This document shows positions 18,532 to 27,656 of a stretch of DNA of 64,000 bases, piece after piece; within the stretch, counting starts at the first letter, position 1, and each line of letters starts with the position of its first letter. Source of the DNA: CAYFXE01 sp964347035 (GTDB taxonomy: Bacteria > Acidobacteriota > Aminicenantia > Aminicenantales > Aminicenantaceae); NCBI GenBank assembly GCA_964347035.1, contig CAYFXE010000010.1, forward strand, positions 1 to 64,000. The letters are read 5' to 3'. The notes under the pieces are model-generated. The model had not been told where the DNA came from. It ran no database searches and saw nothing but the letters and a program-made list of their open reading frames with translations. The position numbers were made by a program, and so were the translations under genes.

Positions 18532-19188
18532 ATGATTAAAAAATTTTCCATCCAGGCCAAAAGACATGTGCTGTTAAGTATTTGGATTAACATTGCTTTA
18601 ATCACGGCCTCTCCCTTTCAAGCTCAGGAGAAGGAGAAATGGGTTCCTGATTACGATCATCGGGATGAGTGGCAGCAGCCGGAAAAAATCTTGGATGCTA
18701 TCGGAATCCAGCCTGGAATGACTGTGGCCGATGTAGGAGCAGGGAAGGGCTATTTCACATTCAGGTTGGCGGAGTGCGTCGGCCCGGAAGGGAAGGTTTA
18801 CGCAACCGATATTGATGAAAGACTACTCCAAAGCATTAAGGACCGCATCCACGAAGAAGGGATTCAAAACATCATTACAATTCTGGGAGATAAGGATAAT
18901 CCAGGATTACCCGATGGACAGATAGATATCATCCTGATGGTTCATGTTATTCATATCATCATCCATAACCAGGACCCGCTGTTGTTTTTAGAAAACATCC
19001 GGCCGAGTTTGAAGCCCGATGGTCTGTTAGTCATTGTTCACTGGGATGGGAAAAAAATGGGGTATCCGGATATCTATGCCTATTCCCGAGAGAGTCTTCT
19101 CGAAGTCATCGAAGAATCTGATTTCAAACTCGCCCGGACAGAGACATTCCTCCCGCGAGATAATATTTATATATTTCAGGTCAAATAA
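18532..19188 (+). CDS. Class I SAM-dependent methyltransferase with N-terminal signal/anchor
   Basis: 218 aa from the ATG at 18532; an in-frame TTG directly before it is a less likely start. Residues about 12-28 form a signal-like segment ending ASPFQAQ. The methyltransferase motif I is VADVGAGKGYFTFRLAE, then VYATDIDERLLQSIKDR, with ILMVHVIHI at motif IV. WVPDYDHRDEWQQPEKIL just before the domain is common in predicted secreted acidobacterial-type methyltransferases. It is distinct from the pair at 1256 and 55490. Substrate and location are uncertain. Confidence 0.82.
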   Translation: MIKKFSIQAKRHVLLSIWINIALITASPFQAQEKEKWVPDYDHRDEWQQPEKILDAIGIQPGMTVADVGAGKGYFTFRLAECVGPEGKVYATDIDERLLQSIKDRIHEEGIQNIITILGDKDNPGLPDGQIDIILMVHVIHIIIHNQDPLLFLENIRPSLKPDGLLVIVHWDGKKMGYPDIYAYSRESLLEVIEESDFKLARTETFLPRDNIYIFQVK

Positions 19189-19270
19189 ACTAGTGTTATC
19201 ACCAAACATATTCAAGTAAAACGCCCAACCTTTTTATTATAAACAGGGGCAAAATAGTAGAGGCAGAACA

Positions 19271-20986
19271 ATGCAGGATCTGGTAAACCTGATCAGAAAG
19301 GCACAACGAGGTGACCTGACAGCCTTCGATCTTCTCATCCAACGATTTCGAGACATGGCTGTAGGTTACGCCTATTCCATTCTAGGCGATTTTCATCTTG
19401 CCGAAGATGCCGCTCAGGAAGNNNNNNNNNNTTGTCCAGGCTTATCGGGATTTAAAGTCACTCCGTAAACCTCAGGCCTTCGGAGCCTGGTTCCGCCGGA
19501 TTGTGTTCAAGTACTGCGACCGGATCACCCGTAAGAATCAGCATTCCACGATCTCTTTCGAACGGGTTGGAGAACCGGTTGATTCCTCGAAGACACCGGT
19601 CGAACTCGTGCAGAAAAAGGAGGACCAGAATGTCGTGTTGGAGAGTATAAAGGCTCTACCCGAGCTGGAGAGGACGGCGACGACCCTGTTTTATATTGAT
19701 GGGTACACTATCGCCGAAGTCGGGAATTTTCTCGAAATCCCTCAGGAGAACGTCAAAAGCAGCCTGCATTCTGCCGGAAAAAAATGAAACAAAGGTTGGT
19801 GGCCATGGTGAAAGATACGTTAATGAGTCATGCCCCAGGAAAAGAATTTAATGAACGGGTTCGCCGGTTGTTGGAGAAGGTTCCGGTTGTCAGTTTCGAG
19901 CTTCATCAAAAAAAAGAAAAGAGTGGATTGCGGCGCTTTCCGGAGTCAATGCCGTTTCCATCTTGTTTGAGGTCCTATCTAGAATATATCGGCGATGATA
20001 TGGGCTTTAAGAAGATCAAGGTTTACGATCGAGACTGGCGACTGGACACGACGTATGTCTTCCTGATGGGAACTACGGGCACGGCCTTCCGACTTAGCTG
20101 GAAACCAGGCTGGTATTTGGGCAATCTGAATCTGACGTTAATATCTGAAGATCCACTAGCTCCATACAATAGAGGCCTGGAGTTAGTGGGTTACACTTAT
20201 GAGATTATCCAGAAGGAAAACCGCCGCTCCGAAGAGAACTATTTTAGAAAAAGAATAAAATATAGTATTCAATAGAAAGGACGGTCGGTTATAGCTAACG
20301 GAGTGGTCGGTCCTCCTGTGGATTGTCTGATCACCGGTTTTGATGAGGAGGGAGACGTTCTCATCGGCTGGAGCTGCTTCCAGAAGGCTAAAGAATTCAG
20401 CACTGATTTGGAGTATGAACCATGCGGTTATTTCCGAAAGCGAAATTGGTTTAAAGATACACACAGGTTGATCCTAATCGGGGAGAAAAAGAAGCCCCCT
20501 CCTCCGGAGGATAGCTACAAAGACGGGCTACGTTGGGCTCTCAAAATTGCTCGGACACCACTGGTCCAGAATGATTGCCAGAGCGGTCTGGCTGCATATA
20601 AAGCTTGGGCAGATGCGATTCGACAGGACGAAGAATTCATTGATAAGAAAGTGAAAGAGCTTCATCATCGTTACCATGTTCACATGGATGCTACAGGGAT
20701 GATTGCCGAAGGACGCTGGTATGCTTATCAGTTTCTCCAAAAAATCATAAAGGACGTTTCCTGTCCGAAAGAAGAATTATCTCAGGCGGCCAAATGCTAT
20801 GATGAAGAGCATTCGCTGATGTGGAAAGCTAGGGGATTGGTTGGGGGGCCGGGAGCTTCAGTCAAGAAGGCCAAGCTGTTCAGAGAGACTGAGATCCGAA
20901 AAAAGACCGCCGAGATTATTCTCCAGGCCCGTGAACAGGATCAAAAAGCCGCTGACTATCTGGCGCTGGTATTGAAGCATTGGTAG
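19271..20986 (+). pseudogene. ECF sigma factor with long C-terminal extension, interrupted three times
   Basis: The start MQDLVNLIRKAQRGDLTAFD and DFHLAEDAAQE are sigma region 2. The ten Ns interrupt the expected AQEAFVQAY motif. VLESIKALPELERTATTLFY and FLEIPQENVKSSLHSAGKK are region 4. At AAAAAAA (19778..19784) the frame hits TGA, while the -1 frame continues as MKQRLVAMVKDTL, the usual end of such a sigma. That frame then meets TAG at 20273..20275 and resumes directly with VIANGVVGPPVDCLITGFDE and on to 20986. The three pieces therefore read as one protein of about 570 aa: sigma plus a globular extension with an Ala/Lys-rich helical end. The neighbouring ATGA overlap also permits two separate products. 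I call it a probable pseudogene. Confidence 0.75.
19422..19431. other. Assembly gap (10 Ns)
   Basis: Ten Ns interrupt the sigma-factor frame. The flanks are GAA G and TT GTC CAG GCT TAT. Filling with three bases (for example CCT) would give QEAFVQAY, the canonical region 2 motif, and would keep both flanks in frame, whereas ten bases do not. The gap length is therefore probably a placeholder. Confidence 0.95.
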
Positions 20987-20993
20987 TATAAAG

Positions 20994-21113
20994 GGGGACG
21001 TTCCCCAAAGTACCATCCTTAGAGTTTATCTACTTCGCTACATCCATTGATCTTAGAAATTTGCTATTTAGGAAGTCAATTGAAGAAAGGGCGATTTTTT
21101 GGGGAATGTCCTC
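20994..21113. repeat. 120-bp MITE-like element sharing its arm with 8710..8738
   Basis: The left arm GGGGACGTTCCCCAAA (20994..21009) and right arm TTTGGGGAATGTCCTC (21098..21113) are complementary at 14 of 16 positions. The left end is the same repeat as at 8710..8738. The element occupies most of the gap between the broken sigma gene and the rubredoxin fusion and encodes nothing recognisable. Confidence 0.7.
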
Positions 21114-21175
21114 GTTTGTTTTTCTGTTTTCAAAAAAAGGCGAGTCTTGTAGAATTGTCGTTCTAGGAGGCTAGC

Positions 21176-21736
21176 ATGAAGAAACTGTACAGATGCAAGG
21201 TGTGTGGATATATTGTCGGAAGTAAAGAACCTCCTGAAGTCTGCCCGGCTTGTGGATTCAAGGGGAAGATTTTCGAGGAGTTTGAGTCACCCGTCTCCGC
21301 CAAAAGAAGGATAATCATGAAATTGCACATCCACCCAGTCATGGTCCACTTCCCGCTGGCTTTTGTTTTGAGTTTATTCCTGATCAACCTGTTTGACCTG
21401 ATTAACATTATCCGGCTGCCATCGACATTATTGGCCATGGCTGAAGCTCTAGTTTGGCTGCTGCCTTTTGCGGCTGTCTTGGCCACTTTATCCGGGCTGT
21501 ACGATGGCCGGCTCAGGTTTAAACGGATTGATACACCCCTGTTGAAGAAGAAAATCATCTTATCCAGTTTATTCATCCTCCTCTCGATCTCCCTCATCGT
21601 GCTCCAGTCCTTATTAGACCTAGATCAGGCTTCTTATCGTCTTATGATCCTTGTCTACAGCATAGCTCTATCTGGAATTGGTACGTGGTTGGGCTTAATC
21701 GGAGGAAGTTTGATCGAAGCAAAAGTTCGAGGATAA
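21176..21736 (+). CDS. Rubredoxin-like domain fused to DUF2231-type membrane domain
   Basis: 186 aa. Residues 1-35 hold two CxxC-type knuckles, YRCKVCGYIVG and EVCPACGFKG, which form a rubredoxin/zinc-ribbon site. A membrane domain follows from about residue 43: MKLHIHPVMVHFPLAFVLSL is the start of the DUF2231 family (HP-x-hVHFPhA), with four predicted helices. DUF2231 proteins are often paired with haem or iron proteins in redox chains, so a membrane electron-transfer role is reasonable. AGGAGG lies before the ATG. The methionine at 21317 could start a separate DUF2231 protein, but the frame is continuous. Confidence 0.85.
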   Translation: MKKLYRCKVCGYIVGSKEPPEVCPACGFKGKIFEEFESPVSAKRRIIMKLHIHPVMVHFPLAFVLSLFLINLFDLINIIRLPSTLLAMAEALVWLLPFAAVLATLSGLYDGRLRFKRIDTPLLKKKIILSSLFILLSISLIVLQSLLDLDQASYRLMILVYSIALSGIGTWLGLIGGSLIEAKVRG

Positions 21737-21809
21737 ATAGCTTTGTGACAACAAGATCATGAGAAAAGAAATAGGGTAGCCAAGGTTTGTATTATGGAAA
21801 ATAACAAGC

Positions 21810-22877
21810 TCAAGTTAGCAGATCAAACCCAAGGCCAGGTTTGGCAGTGGGGAAAAGCGTACCGTTGCGGAGGATGACTGCCCCCTGGGTAGGATCATCC
21901 AGGAGATCTAGGTGGCCATCTAAATCGGCATAAGTGACGTTTGGACGAGCTAAAGCAAAATGAAGACCAGCAGCAATACTGAGAGCGGCTTCATCCATAC
22001 AACCTACCATAACTTCTAATCCTGCCGACCGAGCCACAGAGTTGATCTGGATGGCCACAGAGATTCCCCCGGCTTTCATCAGTTTGACATTGACCATATC
22101 GACGAGATCCCTTCGAGCGAGACGGAAGGCATCCCGGAGAGTCATCAGACTTTCATCAGCCATGATCGGGATTTTAACGCTGCTTGTAACACGCCCCAAC
22201 ATGTCTGGCTGGCCTTTCGGAGTAGGCTGTTCGATCAGCTCCAAGTGCACTTGCCGAGTCTCGTTGAAGAAACGAAGCGCTTGTTCTACTGTATATCCCT
22301 GATTCGCATCAAAACGCAGTTCGATGTCTTTCCCGACCGCCTCTCTCACCTTGAGGATGCGGGCAATATCGGATTCGACATCTTTGCCGCCCTTGATTTT
22401 CAAGCATTTGAAACCCTGATTAACTCTTTCACGGGCACGAGCCACGGTTTCTTCCTCGGGAAGGATTCCGATGGTGACACTGGTTTTGATGCGGTCGCGA
22501 AAACCTCCCAGGAGTTTCCACAAGGGGAGATTGCTGCACTTTCCAAGAATATCATAGAGTGCCATATCTAACGAGGCCAGAGCGGAGGGCTGAAACTCAA
22601 GCAGGGGAGTGAGGCGCTCGATGATCATAGCCAGACGCAAAGGATCAGAACCTTTGATATTCGGAGAGACTATGCTGTCCAGGCTTTTGAGAACACTGTC
22701 CGGTGTCTCTCCTGTGATCTGCATATCCGGGGCGGCACAGCCAAAACCGCTTATTCCTCGATCTGTCTCGATTCTCACGAAAACGTTCGTGGTCTTTTCT
22801 ATGGTCTCGTAGGCTATAGAGTAGGGCTCGATCAGTTTCATAGAGACAGGCCAGGATTCAATCCGGGTGATTCTCAT
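21810..22877 (-). CDS. Enolase-superfamily dipeptide epimerase / N-acyl amino-acid racemase-like (DgcA-like)
   Basis: 355 aa, the normal length for the muconate-lactonising subgroup. The catalytic KxK is in CLKIKGGKD, metal ligands are in RFDANQGYT, LELIEQP and MADESLM, and the second-side catalytic Lys is in NVKLMKAGG. This combination defines L-Ala-D/L-Glu epimerases and related N-acyl amino-acid racemases. It is the last gene of the operon, 12 bp after the PP-loop/creatininase gene. Pairs of this family with DUF1611 proteins (two genes upstream here) have been tied to D-glutamate handling through N-acetylation and racemisation; that function is transferred by context and is not certain. 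Confidence 0.85.
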   Translation of the reverse strand: MRITRIESWPVSMKLIEPYSIAYETIEKTTNVFVRIETDRGISGFGCAAPDMQITGETPDSVLKSLDSIVSPNIKGSDPLRLAMIIERLTPLLEFQPSALASLDMALYDILGKCSNLPLWKLLGGFRDRIKTSVTIGILPEEETVARARERVNQGFKCLKIKGGKDVESDIARILKVREAVGKDIELRFDANQGYTVEQALRFFNETRQVHLELIEQPTPKGQPDMLGRVTSSVKIPIMADESLMTLRDAFRLARRDLVDMVNVKLMKAGGISVAIQINSVARSAGLEVMVGCMDEAALSIAAGLHFALARPNVTYADLDGHLDLLDDPTQGAVILRNGTLFPTAKPGLGFDLLT

Positions 22878-22889
22878 GCTTGTCTTCTT

Positions 22890-25232
22890 TCAGTAACGTT
22901 TATGGTGAATCTCATCCAGGCTCATGCCTTTCAAGTCTTCTACAAATTCGACAAGATGTGTGATCATGATTGACCATATCTTCCTGCCTTTTTCACTGCT
23001 GGCCTTTGTGGGATCCCCCAAGACGCCAGTAGGAGAAATTTTTGCGATGCGTGCATACCAATCCACGCTTCTTTTTGAGCTGAAGTTAAGGTACCGACTT
23101 GAGAATTTGGGGATAAATTTTCTCATCTTGCCACGTCTGACCATGTGCGGGCGGACGGCCAGGGTGGTGCTGGTTTCTATCTCTCCAGCATGGACATCGT
23201 TTGGGGTTTCCGCCAATTTGAGGATATCTTTTTCACTGGTCTCACCTGTCTCCACGCAGGTAAAGATATGGGCGTCGCGGTTAATCATCTGCGCTGCATA
23301 CTGGAGGGCGGGGATGTTTCCTCCATGTCCGTTGATGATCACTAGCTTTGTGATACCATGGCGAGCGGCACTCATCCCGATTTCATAAACGAATTGAGAG
23401 AGTGTTTTTGGCGATATGTTTAGGGTACCGCTGAAATCGCCATGATGATAGGAAACCCCGTAGGCGATGAGAGGAAGAACCAAAGGCTTTGGATCGCTGC
23501 AGGCGGCAGCCACTTGCAGAGCAAGGTGATTGGCATCAAAAGCATCGGTATCCAGTGGGAGATGGGGACCATGCTGCTCCAAAGAGCCAACAGGAAGCAG
23601 CGCAATATCGACCTTTTTAAGGTGCGATTGGGCTTCAGGCCAGGTAAGTTCTCCTAATATATGAGAGGTGAGGGCAGAGACTGAGTTATCTTTTCCCTTG
23701 GCCAAACGAACAAACCTGTTGCTGGGAATTTCGAAAGGGTAAGGCGTTGCCAGAGCGGGATCGTTCAAAGGATCGTAATCAACCCACACCCTCCCCTGAC
23801 GCTTGACCGCACCCGCAGCATATTCGAGGAATATCCGCAGCACGGGCTCTCGAATATCGACAGGGACGCTTTCGATCGGAGACCTTTCTGGGTCGATACG
23901 GACCTTCATGATCTCTGGATGCTCCCTAATTTTAATACTTGGAGAGAATTTTGTGAGTATTTTCTTCTGTTCCAAGAGGAAAGCCAGATGTTGGGCTCCT
24001 GCACTTTCTTGATGGACACCTTTTTGCGCTAGACTTTCAAGACAAATCTTGATCTGTTTCTCGGTGTAACCACAATGCGTTGAGTCTGCATCCAGGGCGA
24101 CCAGCATTCCGACGATGCGGCGACATTTCTCGCACCGACCGCAGGGGAAAACCCTTTTCCCCTCGATGTGAGTCGCATGACAGGACATCTGATTCCGCTG
24201 TAGATCCGGGTATCTTTTAACCAGGATTTTCTCGATGAGGATTTCCGAGAGGGGCCGGAGAATTGAGAATTGAGTGATGTTCCATCCTTTCTGAATGTAA
24301 TAACGAGTCAGGGCATTATCAAAGTAGCGGCTTTGATCATACAGGCCATCATAATGAGTGATCCCCTGATGTGATCGTCTACTGGTGGTATCAAACTCGT
24401 CTCCTAAGATGAGCCGACCGATGCTTCTTTTTCTCAAAAGAGGAAGCGCTCCTAAAAGGAACACAGCCACAGTCCACAGGCGAATAGGATACTCATCTGA
24501 ACGCAGACTGGCAAAATTCGGGCGGATGAAGGGGAGATGTCTGAGCATCCAGCTGAACATTCTATCCGAATTTGTCCAGACCTTTGTGGTTTCGGGAAAT
24601 CGGTTGTTAAAATATCTGAATGCATTGAGAGCGGTAAACCAGTGCCGTCCAGATTCGTTGATAAAAATAGGATGAACCTCACGGCCGACCTCTTTGATAA
24701 GGCCAAAGCTGAGAAGGCTGTCTTTTCCACCGCTGGAGAGTATGGCATACCGGGACTTGTCGACGGCCCATTGAGCTTGTTTATCAGAAGACCTGCCCTC
24801 GAAGGAAATCATGGATTGTAGGTACGATTCTCGCTTCACGGCTGAAAGATTTGCGGCTGAACTGAGAAGGAAAGGATTGGGCTCAAGGAACTTCTTAACG
24901 TAGATTTCGCGAGCCGTGTTGGTCATCATATCTTTGATGAATTGCTGGTCCGATTGGTCATAGGAGCCATGAAAAATCGTCTTGCTGCAGAAAAAGCCAT
25001 AATTGAAAGCCACCTGAGCGGCAATCATATGAGCGAGGTTAATCGATTCCGGATCTTTAGGGTCAAAAACGTCCTCGTTGTATCGGTAAATCAGCTCGAA
25101 AGCATCTACTTTCTTTTTCTGAATAACCTTGTATGGAGATATAAGACCGCGCTTTTCCACGCGAGTGGGACCTACCTCTAAACGATCTATGACTTTGAGA
25201 ATATCGAGAGGATCTGAAGTTTTTTTAACCAT
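22890..25232 (-). CDS. PP-loop ATP pyrophosphatase fused to creatininase-family amidohydrolase
   Basis: About 780 aa from the ATG at 25232, which follows the upstream stop closely; an earlier in-frame ATG at 25280 overlaps that gene. The PP-loop SSGGKDSLLSFGL is near residue 172, and a Cys cluster CGRCEKCRRIVG near 360 looks like the zinc knuckle of QueC-like adenylating enzymes. From about residue 530, VDIALLPVGSLEQHGPHLPL with DTDAFDA, LVIINGHGGNIPAL and DVHAGEIETST are the metal-binding motifs of creatininase-family amidohydrolases (creatininase, MftE, ArfB). A ligase-type adenylating domain joined to an amide hydrolase is unusual. The two could act in sequence or in opposition on one amide substrate; that is inference. 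Confidence 0.85.
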   Translation of the reverse strand: MVKKTSDPLDILKVIDRLEVGPTRVEKRGLISPYKVIQKKKVDAFELIYRYNEDVFDPKDPESINLAHMIAAQVAFNYGFFCSKTIFHGSYDQSDQQFIKDMMTNTAREIYVKKFLEPNPFLLSSAANLSAVKRESYLQSMISFEGRSSDKQAQWAVDKSRYAILSSGGKDSLLSFGLIKEVGREVHPIFINESGRHWFTALNAFRYFNNRFPETTKVWTNSDRMFSWMLRHLPFIRPNFASLRSDEYPIRLWTVAVFLLGALPLLRKRSIGRLILGDEFDTTSRRSHQGITHYDGLYDQSRYFDNALTRYYIQKGWNITQFSILRPLSEILIEKILVKRYPDLQRNQMSCHATHIEGKRVFPCGRCEKCRRIVGMLVALDADSTHCGYTEKQIKICLESLAQKGVHQESAGAQHLAFLLEQKKILTKFSPSIKIREHPEIMKVRIDPERSPIESVPVDIREPVLRIFLEYAAGAVKRQGRVWVDYDPLNDPALATPYPFEIPSNRFVRLAKGKDNSVSALTSHILGELTWPEAQSHLKKVDIALLPVGSLEQHGPHLPLDTDAFDANHLALQVAAACSDPKPLVLPLIAYGVSYHHGDFSGTLNISPKTLSQFVYEIGMSAARHGITKLVIINGHGGNIPALQYAAQMINRDAHIFTCVETGETSEKDILKLAETPNDVHAGEIETSTTLAVRPHMVRRGKMRKFIPKFSSRYLNFSSKRSVDWYARIAKISPTGVLGDPTKASSEKGRKIWSIMITHLVEFVEDLKGMSLDEIHHKRY

Positions 25233-25236
25233 TGCT

Positions 25237-26331
25237 CTATTTCTCAAGGTTTTTTTCTTTGAGATAAGCCACAATGGCATTGACCAGTTCTTCCGCGCCG
25301 CTTTTCAACACATCCACTGTCGGTAACCCGGTCTGTTTACGTATGGCTTCGCAGCTTTTTAGAGTTTCCTCCTCAGAGAGATTTTCGTGATTGATGGTGA
25401 TGGCGATGACAGGTCTCCCGGAGATGATTTCGATGGCTTTGATCTGAACCTCTAATGGTTGGATGGGATATCCTGGGAAGCCGTCATATTCCCTGCGGGC
25501 GGGAGCATGCTGGAGAACCACGAAATCAGGCCTTGCTGCTGCAAGAATTTCGAACCCTCCCGGGTAGGCAGGATTTAAAAGACTGCCTTGTCCCTCAATT
25601 ATGATGACATCTGGATGGGTATCATGCCAGGCACTCCAGACGGCATGTTCAATTTCTCCAGAAACAAAATCATTGATAAGCGAGTCGAGGATTATGCAGT
25701 ACCGGGCACCTTGCATCCAAGCGGTTTGCCCTGTTCCCACTAGCACTGCGCTGTAACCTTTCTCTGACAAGGCCTCCTCCAACCGCCAGGCCGTGGTTCG
25801 CTTGCCCACGGCTGAATCTGTCCCCAGCACAGCCACCTTCAGAGATTTGACTTGTTCGATTTTCCCACTGAAAAAGTGAAGATCGTTGCGGGGTGGAGTC
25901 TTGCGCACATCCCGAAGGCGGACATTGTGTTTTTGAGCGAGATCGAGGAATTCAGGGTCTTCAGAAAGAAAGTCGTGAAGTCCGGAATCAACACTCAATC
26001 CTGTCTGGATGGCATCCTTTACGGCCTGACGGTGATCTGGGCTGAGCCGTCCTCCATCCGGGGCTAACCCGATGACGAAATAGGTGGTTTTTTGACCGAT
26101 TTCATGAGCAGCCTGGAGTGCCTCTTCTAAGCTGGGGTAGATGCCTATGTTGTTGCGCTTGCCGTCCAAGACCTCGCCGGCATCTTTGTAGGCGTTTCTG
26201 GAATCGATGACAGAGAGGATGTTGTATCTGGTTGTCCGACGCACGAGGCCGTGGGCTGTCTTTCCGTTCGGAGTCCCAAATGCTCCTTCACAAAAAATTA
26301 TTGCGTTTCCTTCAGGAAAGGCATCTGTCAT
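25237..26331 (-). CDS. DUF1611 (DgcN-like) P-loop protein
   Basis: The start at 26331 is favoured: AGGAAG lies just upstream and the ATG overlaps the stop of the preceding gene (ATGA), giving a 364-aa protein. A longer in-frame start at 26391 would intrude on that gene. The C-terminal half carries a P-loop-like motif VAVLGTDSAVGKRTTAWRL and DVIIIEGQGSLLNPAYPGG, hallmarks of DUF1611. Members of the family have been assigned as D-glutamate N-acetyltransferases (DgcN). It is coupled between the PLP enzyme and the PP-loop/creatininase gene, and the epimerase partner is two genes downstream. Confidence 0.85.
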   Translation of the reverse strand: MTDAFPEGNAIIFCEGAFGTPNGKTAHGLVRRTTRYNILSVIDSRNAYKDAGEVLDGKRNNIGIYPSLEEALQAAHEIGQKTTYFVIGLAPDGGRLSPDHRQAVKDAIQTGLSVDSGLHDFLSEDPEFLDLAQKHNVRLRDVRKTPPRNDLHFFSGKIEQVKSLKVAVLGTDSAVGKRTTAWRLEEALSEKGYSAVLVGTGQTAWMQGARYCIILDSLINDFVSGEIEHAVWSAWHDTHPDVIIIEGQGSLLNPAYPGGFEILAAARPDFVVLQHAPARREYDGFPGYPIQPLEVQIKAIEIISGRPVIAITINHENLSEEETLKSCEAIRKQTGLPTVDVLKSGAEELVNAIVAYLKEKNLEK

Positions 26332-27515
26332 TTTCTTCCTGTTAGGATGACTAAGTAGCGGTCGTTGAGAAATGCTTCTTTTTGGTTCCAATCGAGCATA
26401 GAGATTAATCCAGCGGTGGATGCGGGAAGGATGCTGAGGCCTTCTTTTTCTCGAATCAGGCGAGAAAAATACATCATGTTTTTATCGCTTGCGTAAGAAG
26501 CCCAGCCTAAAGTTTCACGAATCGCTTGAAGGGCATAGTCTCCGTCGATGGCTTGCCAGTTAATCAAGGGCTCGTTGACTACCGTCTCGCGGATCTTTTC
26601 AGGTTGGAGGTCAGCGCAACGAAGGGTTTTTTTCAGAAAGGCGTGGATTATAGGATTCTTCCCGAAGGAGGAACCAGCGATCATCTTAGGAATCCTTGAA
26701 GTTTTTCCGCGGCGGTAGAGACTCAGGAATCCTTTATAAATCCCCGCCAGTGTTGTTCCGTTGGAGACAGGAACTGCCACTGCAGCGGGGGCATCCCTTA
26801 ATTCGTCGTAGATTTCATAAGCGATTTCTCCGTAGGCTTTCAATTGGAGCGCTGTGTTTGCTCCGCCAGGATTGGCGTCATAAATTTCTTCGGATTCTGC
26901 ATGTTCTCGGGAAATCTGAACAGAGTTCTCATAATCCCCTGGAACTCGGATAATTTCTGCACCGTAGTCTGCCATTTCTTTTTCCCGTTTTGTGTGGTAT
27001 GACTCTGGGATGTAGATGATGCAACGCAAGCCCGATAGAGAAGCAGCAAAGGCCATGGCTACGCCGTAGTTACCGCAGGTTGCTGTTGTGATCGAATCAA
27101 AGCCTCGGCGCAGGGCGTCAAGAACCTGAGCAAAGGCAATGCGGTCCTTCTGAGTTCCGGTGGGATTTCCCCCCTCGAATTTTAAATAGACCTGTCGCAA
27201 GCCCACTTCTCTTTCGATATTCCGAGCCCGAGATAATGAGGTGTCCCCGATTTCAGACTCAAAAATGTCTTCAAATGCTTCTAGCCTTATCTCAAGGGGT
27301 AACGTCTTGTTGACTGCATTCTTTCTTTGAGTCTCAAGCTCTGGTGTAAGGGCTGCGATTTGTGAACTGGCTTCGTCCAGCAAGAAGAATTCATGTTTGA
27401 CTTCATTGTCATCACGGGGAGTTTTAGGGGAAAATTCGGATCGCTTTGGGAAGATGTCGGGACTGGGGCTAGAACCCTGTTTCTCTTCCTTTGAATCCCT
27501 TTCTTTCTCTGTCAT
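26328..27515 (-). CDS. PLP-dependent threonine-synthase-like enzyme (fold type II)
   Basis: 395 aa. The cofactor lysine is in FEGGNPTGTQKDRIAFA, with TTATCGNYGVAMAFAAS following (substrate-binding Asn/Ser loop) and the PLP phosphate loop in VPVSNGTTLAG. ILPASTAGLIS near the end is typical of threonine synthase / diaminopropionate-type enzymes. The first about 60 residues are polar, low in structure and not conserved in the family. It is the first gene of the operon, and its stop overlaps the next start. No threonine biosynthesis genes are near, so a dedicated amino-acid beta- or gamma-elimination or replacement role fits better than housekeeping; that is inference. Confidence 0.88.
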   Translation of the reverse strand: MTEKERDSKEEKQGSSPSPDIFPKRSEFSPKTPRDDNEVKHEFFLLDEASSQIAALTPELETQRKNAVNKTLPLEIRLEAFEDIFESEIGDTSLSRARNIEREVGLRQVYLKFEGGNPTGTQKDRIAFAQVLDALRRGFDSITTATCGNYGVAMAFAASLSGLRCIIYIPESYHTKREKEMADYGAEIIRVPGDYENSVQISREHAESEEIYDANPGGANTALQLKAYGEIAYEIYDELRDAPAAVAVPVSNGTTLAGIYKGFLSLYRRGKTSRIPKMIAGSSFGKNPIIHAFLKKTLRCADLQPEKIRETVVNEPLINWQAIDGDYALQAIRETLGWASYASDKNMMYFSRLIREKEGLSILPASTAGLISMLDWNQKEAFLNDRYLVILTGRK

Positions 27516-27592
27516 ATCCTAAATCAGCCATCGCTGATTATGATATATAGCATAAGGTTACGGGCTAGTCAATTCTGCATAAACTCCTTGAT

Positions 27593-27621
27593 TTGTGAAT
27601 ATAAAATGAGTACTCTATATT
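27593..27621 (+). promoter_or_regulatory. Candidate sigma-70 promoter of the VKOR-DsbA gene
   Basis: TTGTGA (27593..27598) and TATATT (27616..27621) are separated by exactly 17 bp, 36 bp upstream of the ATG at 27657. An AGGAGA ribosome site follows at 27643..27648. The -35 differs from consensus at two places. Confidence 0.5.
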
Positions 27622-27656
27622 GACAGATTCTCGAGAATTATCAGGAGATATTTGGG

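Noticed and set aside
19778..19787. Programmed -1 frameshift as the definite explanation of the sigma gene split
   Set aside because: The A7 tract is suitable, but the same gene has an N gap and an in-frame TAG, so decay or error is at least as likely; kept only as an open question.
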